Source: Phialocephala subalpina (lineage: Eukaryota; Ascomycota; Leotiomycetes; Helotiales; Mollisiaceae). From it: DNA of 64,000 nt. A program made the position numbers and the translations under genes. This document shows positions 1-11,700 of the stretch, piece by piece. The notes under the pieces were generated by a model. It was given only the letters and a program-made list of their open reading frames with translations. It made no database searches and was not told the DNA's origin. How positions within the stretch are numbered: position 1 is the first letter of the stretch; every line of letters begins with the position of its first letter. The stretch spans positions 1,038,461-1,102,460 of the forward strand of contig FJOG01000016.1 in NCBI GenBank assembly GCA_900073065.1. Direction: 5' to 3'.

Positions 1-1039
1 GGTGGTCGTATCTCGGTTTGAGACATAGCAGAATCGACCATCGTTCGAGATCGCGACTTCAGAAGCGAGGAGATCGTTTGCGGGCGCTGTCCTGTTGGCT
101 GCTAGTCCAACTGTTGAGATTAATTGCTTGAATGTAGTCTTCAACTGAGGCTCATGTCTCTCTTGCTTCTTGACATCGTTGACTAATCCATCGAGAGCGA
201 AAACATGAACAGTGTTATCGATTTCGGACACGAGATACATATACGTCCTCGTGCTATTCCACTCCTTGAACGTCAAATGCCTCGGTCCAGTCCCCGGCTC
301 AAGAGTGATGGTTTGATACAAGGAGACGTCGTAGGGAGACTTGACTCGATTACACGAAGCAGATCAGCGCCTCGGTCGGGTGAGAACATGAATTGGCCTG
401 AGGGCTCGAAGAAAGCTTCGTGTGGGTTGGATTGTGTTTGTGAGTCTCCTGCACCGGGACCGGGGGTGGTGAGGCTGTAGTGGTAGATGTAGGTTGCTTG
501 ACCTATGGTGCCGTTGTGAGAGAGGGGATGGATGGAGACAGTGGATCCGTCGCTGGGGGTTGTTAGCTTGGAAGCTGCGAAGGAGAGGGGGCAGGTACAT
601 GTTTGCTGCGGTGAGGCTATGGCCATCTCGACTGACGTCGACGAAGACTCCTCCTTGTCCGTTACTGCTGACGGAATTGATAAGGTCGAGTCCGTATTCT
701 GTGGGTTGAGAGCCATGATTGTATGCAGATCGAACAGAGAAGGAGAAAAGACCTCCGGAAGTATCGTTGACGGAGAACTCTTCTCTGGACATTGAGTCGA
801 GCTTGTTGCCTCTAAGATGCAGCCACCCGGGTTTGAAACCTGCCTTGGTGTTTGTATCGAGGATCGTGATGCTTGACAATGCATTCTTGGAGGGGTCGAA
901 TCGCAAAGTCAAAAGTCCACGACTTTGGAGAGCGACGCATAGAACTCGAGGCGTCAGGGACGAGGAAGGGTGCATATGCGAAAGCGCAAGAGATAAAATA
1001 GAAAAGGGCAACAGCGATGAAAGGAATCGAGAAGAACAT
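1..1039 (-). pseudogene. Lactonase (7-bladed beta-propeller) family gene, frame-disrupted, cut by window edge
   Basis: Conserved pieces of the fungal lactonase family (6-phosphogluconolactonase / carboxy-muconate cyclase fold) read along the minus strand but fall in different frames. The segments, in order, are: a hydrophobic signal-like N-terminus from the ATG at 1039 (MFFSIPFIAVALFYF); a piece with QSRGLLTLRFDP and GGVFVDVSRDGHSLTAAN (about 960-600); a piece with SNPHEAFFEPSGQF and DRGADLLRV (about 590-375); and a piece with GPRHLTF, LVSEIDNTVHVF and EVAISNDGRF running out of the window. Three frame changes occur, near 945, 590 and 370. At 590 and 370 the flanking blocks sit too close together for an intron. 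Either the gene is decaying or the assembly has small indels. The signal-like start suggests a secreted form. The family call is fairly sure; the true gene model is not. Confidence 0.6.
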
Positions 1040-1517
1040 TCTGCTTGGCGATTTTGTGGGAGATGAAATTGCGCGGTGTTCGAGTTGCTGCCACTTGGAC
1101 CTCCAACAGCAAACATTCAGCCATATATACTCATCACAACATCTTAATGGTGACGACAATCTCAAATATAAAATCATCTCAACTCGAAGTTCGGTATATG
1201 GAGCACCGTGTTACGATGTCCACGTCAGTGGTTGTCCGGACGGAACAGGCCTGACTAAAGATTATGCTGATTGGTCAACGCGTATGCTGGAGATTGCCAC
1301 TAGACATAGACATACCACAGCCGCATTTGTGTTGGAACTTGCAGGATATGGTATCTGGAGTACCGCCAAGGCTGACGTGCCGCAGCAAGAAGTTTAAAAT
1401 GATAGCGTGCAGGACAAACAATCGAACAACATTCAAAGCATCCAGACGCTGGTGTGGACTTGGATTCCAGGAACCAAATCTTATTCCCAGCAATATACTC
1501 ATACGCAAGTCGTCATC
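1040..1517. other. Intergenic, no gene seen
   Basis: This 478-bp stretch separates the membrane-protein gene (its 3' end at 1518) from the start of the lactonase at 1039, both on the minus strand. It should hold the lactonase promoter. No coding pattern or clear promoter motif is visible. Confidence 0.5.
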
Positions 1518-2642
1518 TCAAGGAGATCCAACCTTCCCCTCCCCATAAACAAACACAAACCAAACAACACTGATCACGCCCGTGTACACCATCATCAAAA
1601 ATGCTGCCGTACCCCCAAAATCAACATCACTCTTCTCTCCATCCTTCCCCTCAACAACCTGTTCCAAACCCAATCCCTGCATCCTCTTCTCTCCCAACAA
1701 CGGAGAGACAACTCCTCCTATCGCCACGAAAGAAGTAAATACGGAGCCAGTTATCACGGTCCAGGCTAGGAGGTCGATGATGAAGACTTTATACCCGACC
1801 AAGTAGCCTAATGCCCAGATCCCGCCTGTTTCAAGCACAAGCATACCGCCCCGGAAACAAATCTCATAAAGCAGAGAGTAGCTTTTCTTGTCGTCCTCTT
1901 TGTTCTCGTTTTCTGAGGGTTTGCCAAGAGCCTTCGGCCCACCAATAATCCCGGACATAGTGACAGCAGTCAAAAGCAAGAACCAAAGCCCGCCATTGAC
2001 TTCCCATGATGAGTCGCAGAGGTGGTCGAATTGATCGGCTCCGGTGGCCGGGTGCCAGAGGTCCCGCAGGATGATTAAGAGGAAGATTACTTGGGTGAAG
2101 GTCGCGAAGTAGAGGGTTTCTGTGTCGATTCTGCTAGAGGGAAGGAGGTTCTCCATATCGGATTTAATGGATGTTGAAAGTATTGCTGATCGAGCGGCGA
2201 GACACCAGGATACAATGTTCAGAATCTCGGTGATGAGCCAGGAGTGTAAAAACATCCCAATCCAGCCCTTCGTCCACAGCACTCCGGACTCGACAGAGAA
2301 TCTCATCACAGGTAGGACCGAAACGAGGAAGAATGCCCAACGGAACAATGTCCAAGACCACTGCAAGAATCTGGATCTTTGAATGGCCGAATGTTCGTCC
2401 TGGAAGCGCCGCTGGACAATGGATTTGATGGACTCTCGCACCGGTAGTTTCTTCTTCCATCGGTCTTTGATGAGATGCATCGGAAGTGTAAGAGCATCAG
2501 CAAAACAGACGAGTGGTGAGCTCCGAAGATACACTGTATACTTCGATGAGGCGCCGCATACTCGACCTGCCGGTTGTAGCATACAGTTTGCTGCCGCGAT
2601 GAACAGGACGAGCACCGCTGCCTGCCATGGAACTTGTGACAT
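1518..2642 (-). CDS. Uncharacterised multi-pass membrane protein
   Basis: This is a single-exon frame of 374 residues starting at the ATG at 2642. I do not recognise the family. Hydrophobic segments suitable for membrane passage occur at the N-terminus (AAVLVLFIAAANCML), around residues 95-115 (FRWAFFLVSVLPVM), 130-150, 180-195 (FTQVIFLLIILRDLW), 215-235 (GGLWFLLLTAVTMSGIIGG), 260-300 and near the C-terminus (VYTGVISVVWFVFVYG), which suggests seven or eight spans. A charged loop rich in E, D and K (ENENKEDDKKS) lies between the middle spans and is probably cytosolic. A basic stretch (KDRWKKKLPVRESIKS) follows the first segment. Codon use and the unbroken length support a real gene. There is no motif from which to infer transport or enzymatic function. 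Confidence 0.75.
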   Translation of the reverse strand: MSQVPWQAAVLVLFIAAANCMLQPAGRVCGASSKYTVYLRSSPLVCFADALTLPMHLIKDRWKKKLPVRESIKSIVQRRFQDEHSAIQRSRFLQWSWTLFRWAFFLVSVLPVMRFSVESGVLWTKGWIGMFLHSWLITEILNIVSWCLAARSAILSTSIKSDMENLLPSSRIDTETLYFATFTQVIFLLIILRDLWHPATGADQFDHLCDSSWEVNGGLWFLLLTAVTMSGIIGGPKALGKPSENENKEDDKKSYSLLYEICFRGGMLVLETGGIWALGYLVGYKVFIIDLLAWTVITGSVFTSFVAIGGVVSPLLGEKRMQGLGLEQVVEGKDGEKSDVDFGGTAAFLMMVYTGVISVVWFVFVYGEGKVGSP

Positions 2643-3236
2643 GGCTGGGGCCGGGGATGCTTGAGTCAGTTGGTAATTTGCAATTGAGCTTGTAAGGGGA
2701 CATACACGACGAGATTGTTTCAGAAGAATTCATATTGACTTTTTACGGGTTTCCAATTGTGAATTTGTACTGTTTGACATCGAGGTCGTGGTGAGATTTG
2801 GATGTGGGATGAGAAACTTGAAAGTGAGGCCATTGCGGCTGATCATCTGTGCCACACGCTGCAGACTTCCCAACCAATGACTTTGATACCGAGTATGAAT
2901 GCCATCATGATGCATCGCAGCCTCGTGGAATCCGATGAGGGATAAAAATGACGTCGATATATGGCATCAGCCATGTCCATGGTTATTCGAAGACAAATCG
3001 GCTGCTGCACACCTCTCACTTGCTAGCTGTGGGTAAAAATTGCTTCAGTTAGGATTTGAAAAGAGATGAATCCGAACAAGAACTCGAGGTTTTGGGTGAA
3101 CCAAAGCAGGCCCAGAGCTACTGGGACATCCACACGGTCGCAAAATGAAGCATTACGACAACATGGAGGCCTGGATTCGAAAGACAAGCCCAGGCAACAG
3201 CAATGACAACACGCAAAAAAGGCCAAGAGACAAATA
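2643..3236. other. Intergenic, no gene seen
   Basis: This is the upstream region of the membrane-protein gene, ending at the inverted-repeat element. Only short, unconvincing frames are present. Confidence 0.5.
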
Positions 3237-3425
3237 TAAAGGGTATGGACACATCGGAGCGAACCCGTGTCTGTAGATCATATGTCACTCTACTCTTACT
3301 AGAGAGCGTTTCTCATACAAAAATCTATATGGCAAAGTCTGCACGTGCGTTCACTATAGCAACGCCCCCCTCCGAGCTATATGTGGAGCTTTCAAGGGTT
3401 CGCTCCGATGTGTCCATACCCTTTA
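3237..3425. mobile_element. MITE-like element with 30-bp perfect terminal inverted repeats
   Basis: Bases 3237-3266 (beginning TAAAGGGTATGGACAC) are the exact reverse complement of 3396-3425, separated by 129 bp with no coding potential. If the repeat proper begins at AAGGG, each end is flanked by the dinucleotide TA (3237-3238 and 3424-3425), which fits a Tc1/mariner-type non-autonomous element with a TA target duplication. The element is 189 bp long and lies about 280 bp upstream of the reductase gene starting at 3704. The inverted repeat is directly visible. The mobile-element interpretation is inferred, since only one copy is present in this window. Confidence 0.7.
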
Positions 3426-3703
3426 TCTCTCATGCAACTTGCTGACCTCAATGTCCGATAAATGAATGGAGTTAGGGAAAAAGGAATGTCCGCCGAGGAA
3501 AATGCCCTGAAAAGCCACACGCGGCCGACCTTCCGCAGGCGGCAGATTTTAGCATCGTAAGCTCGAGAGAGCACCATCACAACGGCATATATCCTCCCTC
3601 TCCCATCCGTCTCAATGTCTCCCTCAATTACCACCATTCTCTCCATCAATTCCAATTCATACCTCTACAAAGCACCAGATTGACCGACAGATTCATATAC
3701 ACA

Positions 3704-4504
3704 ATGCATCTAATCCTCACGGGAGCAACAGGGCTCGTCGGCACCGCCGTTCTCCACACCATGCTCACCACCCCCTCTATTTCCAAGATCTCAATCCTCT
3801 CTCGCAAACCCGTACCACAAGCCGATGGACACCCCCAAGCGAAGGTTTTTATCACCAATGATCTCAATAACTATGAGAAGAATGTGCTGGAGGAATTGAG
3901 GGATGCGAAGGGGGTTGTTTGGGCGTTGGGGATAAGCAGTACGCAGGTTGACAAACCGTGAGTGTTCTTGAGGTGCTGGGACGTTGTGGCAGATGCTGAT
4001 TTGAGTAGCGAGTATGAGAAGATCACCTACGACTACCCGCTCGCCTTCGCGCGAGCCATTTCCTCTGCGACGTCCCCGAATCCGATCAACTTTGTATACG
4101 TTTCTGCAGAAGGCGCGACCACTACACCCGGAATGTTGACACCCCACTGGTGCGGAATAAAAGGCAAAGCCGAGTCCTCCCTCCTCGAACTCTCAAAGTC
4201 CCAAGAATACTCGAACATTCGACCAATCTCTCTCCGCCCCTGTGGAGTCGATCCGAAGGAGCATACAGAGATCCACGATTTTGTGCCGGAGAAGCAGGGC
4301 TTTGCGAAGATGGTGGAAAGCGCGTTGTTGCCGCCGCTCAGGATGTTGTGGCCCAGGATGATGAGTCCGACTAGAGAGTTGGGGAAGGTGTTGACGGAAC
4401 TTGCGATGGGGGAGGGGAAGGCGTTTCCGGAGAAGGATGAGGGTGTTAGTGGGGAGGGGAGGACGTTGAATAATGTTGCGCAGAGGAGGTTGGCGGGACT
4501 ATAA
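3704..4504 (+). CDS. NAD(P)-binding Rossmann-fold protein (atypical short-chain reductase / epimerase-like)
   Basis: Two exons, 3704-3957 and 4009-4504, joined across a 51-bp GT-AG intron, encode 249 residues. The dinucleotide-binding motif GATGLVG sits at residues 6-12, immediately after the first beta strand. A basic SRKP segment after the second strand suits NADP binding. Further on are VVWALGIS and a FVYVSAEGA strand, as in the SDR/epimerase fold. The start was chosen at ATG 3704 because it places the motif at the usual distance from the N-terminus; an upstream in-frame extension has no ATG. The intron joins VDKP to EYEKITYDYP with the phase kept. The substrate is unknown. The protein is probably soluble and cytosolic. 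Its short length resembles the small NAD(P)H-binding proteins of ascomycetes rather than full epimerases. Confidence 0.85.
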
Positions 4505-4518
4505 GTGTTGGATTGTGA

Positions 4519-4541
4519 ATGTCCCAGATCTGTTGGGACAT
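4519..4541. repeat. Palindromic hairpin ATGTCCCA-N7-TGGGACAT
   Basis: Perfect 8-bp arms (4519-4526 and 4534-4541) flank a 7-nt loop just after the stop codon of the reductase gene. The same arms recur, extended by one base, in an intron at 53260-53282. The hairpin could act in the 3' end of the transcript or be a trace of a small repeated element. Confidence 0.5.
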
Positions 4542-6511
4542 CTAAGGAGGGAGTGATGTTGGAGTTTAGGCAGGGAAATACCACTTCGCTTTTGCTTATC
4601 ATCCAGATGTCCCTGCTCGTCCAGGTGATTTGTTTTGGCCAAGTGGCGAGTTGTGAATAGTGCATCGAGAAAGACAATGTTCCAATTGTCAGTTCCGGAC
4701 CTGAGCACTATGATAACGAGATTGTTTCAAGTCAAGCGAGGACTTCTCGCCCGTTTAGTGTAGGAAAAGTGGTCTCGAATGGTTTTAGGCTCCGCGTGAA
4801 GCCTCTTGGGACCGGAGCGGCGAAGACATGAGGTGGTCAGTTTCGAGAGGGAATGAACTTGTCATCGATGTAGTGGCACAACTTGTCGAGGAAGTGGAGG
4901 CAGCGGAGTGAGGTGATCCAGTAGTTGGAGTGGTGGAAGACCCCGTCGACGAAGACGAAGATCCAGATGGTTGGAGACCTGCAGCGGATTCCCGCCGACA
5001 TGCAGAGCATGGCGCCGGTGTGGTGGCATGTCTGGAGAACTAGCGGCAATCGTCAGCGATGTCTTATGCTGTCTGCTCAATGGCTTGTCGCCTTCGGGAC
5101 ATAAGAAGTGAAGGCATATAGAGCACACAAATCAGAGCTCCGCCATGAAGTTGTTGATGAACATCTTGTCAATTTGCATTCGTGCATTCGTAGCTTTGAT
5201 ACAAGAAACGGGTACCTGCCATACACTCGACTCTCCTCAGCGCCTTCCCAGTATTGTCGAATGTCACCCTCAGATTTAGTCGCCATTATTCCTGCGAGAG
5301 GACGGGTATCGTATCCCGGCTGATCGCCGAGTGGTGGAGGCTGGCTTGTGTCAATAGCATTCAAGATTGTAGATACTCTTTGTAGAGCATCAAGTACGCA
5401 GGGACATTCGAGAATGTGCGGTCGGGAGTTGGCAGACAGATACCACTTCACTTTTGGCTAGCATCTGAATGTCGTCCACATCTTAGGTGAATTGAGTTGA
5501 CTTGGTCGGAGCCTCATACGGTGCTATAGCTATATAATATCTTTCGAGCGACCGCCGAGGCGGTTTAGGCCTAGCTTTGGCGGAAAGACAATCCCTTCAG
5601 GGGAGGTCGTCGATATTGAGCGAAGGATAACCACAAGCTGCCAGCAAACCATGGCCCTCCGCTGCTGCTTTCATGAACTCTCCTGCCACCTTGTCTTTGA
5701 ACATGATGCTAGGTCTGGAGATTGTTCGGACGATAGTGTTCTATTCAAGTGACAACTTCTAGCTCACCTATACTTTCTACTATATTACCCTTCCCATGAC
5801 CACCACGGAGATCTACCAACGGGTACTGTACGGCGAAGAGCATCCACATTCCAATCTCATCTCTCCAATTGTCATCCACGATCTAAGCTTGGGTCCGACG
5901 TGTTGTTGATTTTAGGCACAAGTAACGGAAGAGCAAAGAGACGAGGGCGGCGAGCACTAGATATTTCGAAGACAATCATCATCTTGTGTTGCCAACAAAC
6001 TTAAAACACTGTCAAGTAGTTCAACTGGTTGTCAAGTCACCTCAGATAGAAAGTAGTAATGTTGATTCAAGTTCTTTTCTTTTTATTCTTGTTTTATTCC
6101 AATTTCCAATCCCCCTTCCAGTCTGAAGTACCTATACAAAAGAACTAATCTGAGCGACAAGCTTTCAAACTTGCGCAAGAAGTCCGGAGCACAATCTCCC
6201 ACTCAATCGAGAATATTCAAAACACAATTTTTGCCAGCTCAAGGCGCTATGTACGCCGAGCGGCTCCCAAGTATAACTCCTGAAAATGTTGGTATCAACA
6301 AACGATGAACAACAAGCAAGAATGAGTAAGTGATCGAAAAAACTGCAACGCCATGCATCGTGAGAACATCTTCTCGTCTGAAACCGGAATATGTGAATAT
6401 CGTAAAGAAAACAACAAGCGTTGAACAAAGCGTCAAAGCCGTAATATCATTTCATCATCCGCCGCCCTCTTCTTTGTCATATTTCTCTCTTCTCTTGCTC
6501 GCGCTGCTCGC
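4542..6511. other. Intergenic, possible gene relic
   Basis: About 2 kb without a convincing gene. On the minus strand between 5451 and 4837 two frames in the same register are separated by a stop (near 5077). One of them contains CPCVLDALQRVSTILNAID, faintly like a fungal transcription-factor fragment, but there is no start, conserved domain or splice pattern. A weak direct repeat joins 4578-4640 and 5440-5503, sharing ATACCACTTC and a later AGGTGA. The part from 5600 to 6500 is probably the 3' flank of the next gene. Confidence 0.35.
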
Positions 6512-8798
6512 TTAAAAATCGGGCGACGTGGTCTGCATTCGCTGATTCGATCGTTGATGATGAAGAGCCATTCCCTCGAAAGTCACTGCGTGCAATGTCA
6601 ATCCTGCAGTGATCGTATCCTCCCTCTTCTGCTCAACAGCCTTCTCTTCCCTCTCAACTCGCTCCTTCTCCGCTCGCGCATCGCTCTTCTCCTGCTCTCC
6701 CATCCGATTGATCTCCTCGTCCAAATCTGCCATCAGGGCATAAACATCCGAATCGGCATAGATGCGGATGCTTTCGACGTCTCGACCTCCGCGACGAGCT
6801 GGTGCTTCGGGAGATGTGATCTTCACCTCCTCCACAACACGCTGAAGACGTTCGGGGCTGGAAGCTTTGGTTGGTGAGCGGGGAGGAGTGTTAAGATCGT
6901 GACTCGAAACTATTTGGTTCATAACATGTTGTTTAATCGTATCTCTCTCGGCTTCGACATTAAATGTGCTTGGTGTGGGTGAAGGTTGTGGTTGCATGAT
7001 GAGAGCAGCAGCAACGTGCTCTAGTAGCTTTTGTCGAACTCGTGTCCGTCTGTTCTCTGCGACTTCGAGTTTGGATACCCAGTCATCGATTGAGGAATCT
7101 AGTTCTGATAAAGCTTCTTCTTGTTTGAGCATTGACTCGTGACTGAATCGAGCTACGCGAGGAGAGCGGAGATAAGTGCAGATTCGGTCATGGAGATTTC
7201 GCCGTCCAGAACGGAGAGAGCGGTGGGTCTTTCTGAGGTATTCGCAACGTTCATCCAAGGCGCGGAGTTCGCGAGATAAAGCTTCAACATCTTTAGAGGA
7301 CAGGACTTCGAAGCGTGAAGCTTGGCCAATGGCTTGCTTCCTCAACACCTCGATCTCAGTCTCCGGAAGACAGGAAGAAGCTTCCGTAGCCTTAATACCG
7401 GAAGGAAGATGTTCAAAAGCCTTCTGTTCATCTGACTTCTCTTTCTCGGTCACGGGGGAAGAGGTAGGGTTAGAAGGTGAACGTTTCGATCCTGAGCGTT
7501 TGATAGGAGATCCATCAACTGGTGTTTGAGACCTCTTCTTAGGACGTCCTCGATCCATGATCGAGGCTTCGGATTCGTGGCGGCGGTGGCCGTGGTTGTG
7601 GAGGGGGAATGAACGTTGGTGGGTGAGTGTTCGGACCGAGGAGAGAGGAGCGTCGGATTGTCCTCTCATGTGGCCCATGGGACTTGGTGCAGGAGCGGAT
7701 GTCGAAGTAGCGCCAACAGTCTTTGGCGAGGAGCGACCTGATGCTGGGAAAGATGGCATGGGGAGAGCAGAGCTCGGTGTGGTTGAGGTGGATGTTGGTG
7801 CGGTTGAAGCTGATAATAGACTGGTCGAGGAGGACATGGGTGTGTAGGGGGAAGCACGTGGATGCGGGGAGCTTTCTTTCATTCTTGCTGATTTGGGAGG
7901 AACATCTGGAGGTGTGCCGCAGCTTTCGCTCACGGATCGAAGACGGGAATAGGAGTTTTGCCGCGCAAGACGGGCTGAGGATGATTGTGGGATAACCAGA
8001 GGAGCGAGAGACTTTGGTGAGAGTGGTTCCTTTCGGTGTTTGGGCGAGGCGGATCGCGATTGTGGGAGTGTAGAGTTGAAGTGTTGAGGCGGGATCTCTC
8101 CTGGAATATTCGCTTGGGCCCCTGTGTTACTATCCATCGAAATAGCCAGCTCAGCATTCTCGTCCAATAGAGGTCCGGATATACAGGAGAGCATGCTTTC
8201 TCCAAAGACATGCTGCCGCCAGCTGTTCCCGGGTGCACTAATGGATCGCTCGTGCAGTGGTGGACGGCCGGGTATTGTAGCTGGGAAAAGATCTGATCAG
8301 TTTGATATCGAAGAATCTGGGGAAGAATACTCACGAGAGTCCATGGCTATTTCCTGTACCGTCGTCATTGGTCCGAGATCTGTGATGCTGGCCTTCCTCC
8401 TCCGTACGATTGGTTGCTCCTTGGTCTTTAGTCGAAGTGCTGTACTGATCAATGATCGGTCCTTCTCGTTTGTCCCATTCTCCCCCATTCCCGTCGACTG
8501 TGATTGCTCTGCATCTGCACTCCTGTGTCCCCCTGCTATCGATAACTTGTCTTTGGCGGGAAATAGCTGATATTTGCGTGGCTCCGTTGGTTGATGCATC
8601 CTCCAGACGTACTTCTCCTGCCCTGTGGTCTGGGGAACTTCTGATTGCTATATACTTTTAGCATAGGTCGATCAAAGCTTGTAAGATACGTACTGAATCA
8701 TGAAGGGAATGAGGAGAGAGATCCCTGGAGATATAATTATGCATGCCCATGGCAAGACTGGCTGGTGCGTCGACCATTAGGTTGGCAATGTGAGCCAT
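6512..8798 (-). CDS. Uds1-like (up-regulated during septation) coiled-coil protein
   Basis: Three exons on the minus strand: 8798-8694, 8647-8335 and 8280-6512. The introns are 46 bp (GTACGT donor) and 54 bp (GTGAGT donor), and all phases agree, giving 728 residues. In-frame ATGs also occur at 8777, 8750 and 8744, so the exact start is open. The N-terminal third contains RKYQLFPAKDK and SPTIPGRPPLHERS. Then comes a long Ser/Pro/Thr-rich, probably disordered region with basic clusters (RGRPKKRSQ). A helical domain follows, with RFEVLSSKDVEALSRELR, DERCEYLRKTHRSL and SIDDWVSKLEVAENRR. It ends in a charged coiled coil (EKERVEREEKAVEQ). The helical part resembles the fungal Uds1 domain, linked to septum formation in hyphae. 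The family assignment is from memory. The gene reads away from the long empty region to its right. Confidence 0.75.
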
Positions 8799-11700
8799 TT
8801 CAAGGATACCTGCTTGACTTGACGATTCGAATAGAAGAAACGATAAGACAAGTTAAATATCTGGCACGACTGCTCCACAGACGAGGAATGGGATAATGAG
8901 CCAGATATAATAACTGAACTCAAAGCCTCCACTGGCTCAATAATAGGAGATGCAGGCTGGCGGGAGATATACTTATGGGTGTGTGCCAAACACTTGGACC
9001 GACCCCGGGAGCGCGGAGGCGATCAGGAATCTTAACAGACCTGCCCCAGCTCACATAAGAAAGGCTGCAACAGGGATAACTAGTCCATGCCAGCCTCCAA
9101 CGATGGTGCCGGTCAAGCATCCATGAAGGGAGACATGAACGCTGTGGCGTCTGAGACACAGAGCTTGTCCATTTGCAACGCCACCAGCGGGTTTTGCAGA
9201 GATCAAGAACAGCCCGGCCACTGAGGCGTTGCTCCTGGAGAGCTGCGTCTGGATGTTCGAGGGTGTTCAGGGTGCTGCTGTGGCCTGGATCGAAAATGAA
9301 ACCGCTTGAACCCATGACAGGAAGCAGCTCCGAGATCAGGGTCAGTGTGAACCGTGCTTCTTTGTGACATGGGGATCGGAGTTCCTCCTGCATCGAACTT
9401 GTATGGGTTCAATGCAGCACTCGAGCACTTTTCACGATGTTCTGCCAGACTGACCCATGAGAAGAGCTCGGTTAAGGTCCAGCGTGCTCTGGTGCTCTGA
9501 TAACTGCGATATATTTCTTTGCGTAAAGGTGCAGATACGCCTGCAAATCCCGCCGGCTGTAGGATCTGCTATTGGATAGGGGGTTGGTTAGTAAAGCTGG
9601 TGGATGGGACTTGAATGGGTTCTCAAGTATTTGCACGGACGTTGTTTTTGGGTTGCAGGCTCAGCCAGCACTACTCGAGCGTTGTAGCGGGGCAATGGCG
9701 GGCTAGCTACACCAAGTCTGGACGCCCAAGCATACCCCTCGCTTACGAGTTACACAGTCCCACGCTCAACTACGTCTTTCAAATCGACGCTGTTTAGACA
9801 CCACACTTGGGATGAGAAAAAGGAAGAGATTTGCGCATCGAGCCACGAGGAGAGCAGATACCGAAACAGAATGAGCACATAATTCTCCCCGAAAGTACCG
9901 AAACGTGTTCATGATAACCAAGTGCCGGTGGATACAGAATTGGGCATGTGCGCGGGGGGGGGATTGCTCCCCATTCTTTGCTTCTCCTGCCTCACAACGT
10001 CTTGACTCAAATGATGACATGGAAACCTTGCTTTTGCTGCCTCCCACGCTTCTCCTGACTCGAGATTGAGTCTAAATTGTCATGGAAAGTATAATTCAAG
10101 CAATCGAAGCAATCATCTCACCATCATGACGGCTATCAAAAGAACCTTTCTGGCTAAAGCAAGTCATTAACTCACTACCATCATGCACCATGTGCAAACA
10201 TGAGAAGTTTCGAGTCGGTCTTTGTCAATATCACCCCGCCAAATTCAAACACACCTCAATTTACGTGAACAACACAACGCATCGCCAACTCCAACTGCCA
10301 GAATTGTGGTGATGCCCTCTCCAGGAACGCCTGGTCGATGTTTCACGAAAACAATTGTCGTCGAAACACTCATTACCGGAAAGATTCTCTGTTCATGCAA
10401 CAGATTCCGGGCTTGTGCTCTCAGGCGGGGTACCAGCCCATTTTCAGTGAAAAGACCGTAGCTTGTCAGTGCGATTGCGGGCTCAAAGAGTTCGGTGACC
10501 GACCCGCGCCGACCATCCTCAAACAGTGATGGTCTCAAAAGCCTGCTTGCACAGCATATCTCAGCACGCCACGAGAATTTCTCGAACTGGGAAGTTCCAA
10601 CTCGCGATGTGACGGCTGGAGCCTTCCCTCGACCCCCCTTGTGCTCGTATCCATGCCTTTCCGTCCCACAGGATCCATCACAGCAGCTTCAAAAAGCGAT
10701 CAAGCCTTTTGACTCGACCGGCTGTTCCGCCAACTAGCTCCCATGTCGTTCATCCGGCTCCTTTCCTGAAGATCCTTTCACTCCTTCAAGGGAGCCATGC
10801 GGTTCGGGCCCAGATCAAATCCCCTCGAGTGCAGCTCGGTAGAGTAGGAGAAACGATGGCCAAACGAAACGCCTGTGTTGAAACTTCAAAAGGGCAAGTA
10901 TCAAGTCCAAGATCAAGACGACAGCGGCAGACAGCTTCTAGAGATGCAAAGGTCGCTGTGACAGCAGGCTAACCAGCAAGCAGGTCGCAATCTGAGTCTT
11001 CCGCTGATATCTCCGTAATCGATACGATCGATGCTGATCGAGGGCTCGAGAGGAAAAACACCCCGCTATGGTCGATGCTAAGCATTTTACTCAGCAACAG
11101 CAGTCCATCAGTGGGTATCACCGACCTTCAGTTTCACGGAGCAAAGTAAGCTTGTTCTCGAGTTTAAAATTCTTCTTAAAGACAAGCATCAACCCGACGG
11201 CCGTGATAGCGCTGATAAGGTGAACCGGACTGGCTGGGCAATCCATTCTCCAAAGCTTCACCACGTTGAACAGCAAGCATCAACCCTCGAGTGCCGGTGA
11301 TCTGGACTGATTTCAGAGGGAGGGGCATGAGGGGCAACCATCAAGGGCTCGAGTCGAGGTCAATTTTCCTGCTGCATACATTTGTCATGATTCAATTATC
11401 AAACCACTTCATCAACGTGAAGTAAAGCTATGCGAGCCCACGAGACCATTGTTGAAGTTATATTAACATCTGCAGCGCACAGTGTCCCGCCGTTGAACGG
11501 AGAATTATGCACAACAACAAATTCTACGCAAGTCCTGATCGGGACGGAAGATGATTTTGTGCATGAGAATTAAAATGACAGAATGAACTTGCAATTTTTC
11601 GAGGTTGAGCGTGCAGCTCAGAGATGCAAAGGTCCATGCATCAGTCACGGTCGGTGGCGTGTTCTCCACACTTTGCAACGCTTTGATCTCTCGCCTTTCG

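Noticed and set aside
4837..5451. Two minus-strand frames resembling a transcription-factor fragment
   Set aside because: They share a register but are interrupted by a stop, have no start or zinc cluster, and no splice sites join them. The similarity is limited to one short cysteine-containing segment.
6165..6436. Hydrophobic minus-strand frame after the Uds1-like gene
   Set aside because: It overlaps another frame, lies in the expected 3' UTR, and has no homologue I know of.
8920..9393. 157-codon minus-strand frame
   Set aside because: It has no domain, lies directly upstream of the Uds1-like gene and overlaps frames on the other strand. A chance frame in leader DNA is more likely.
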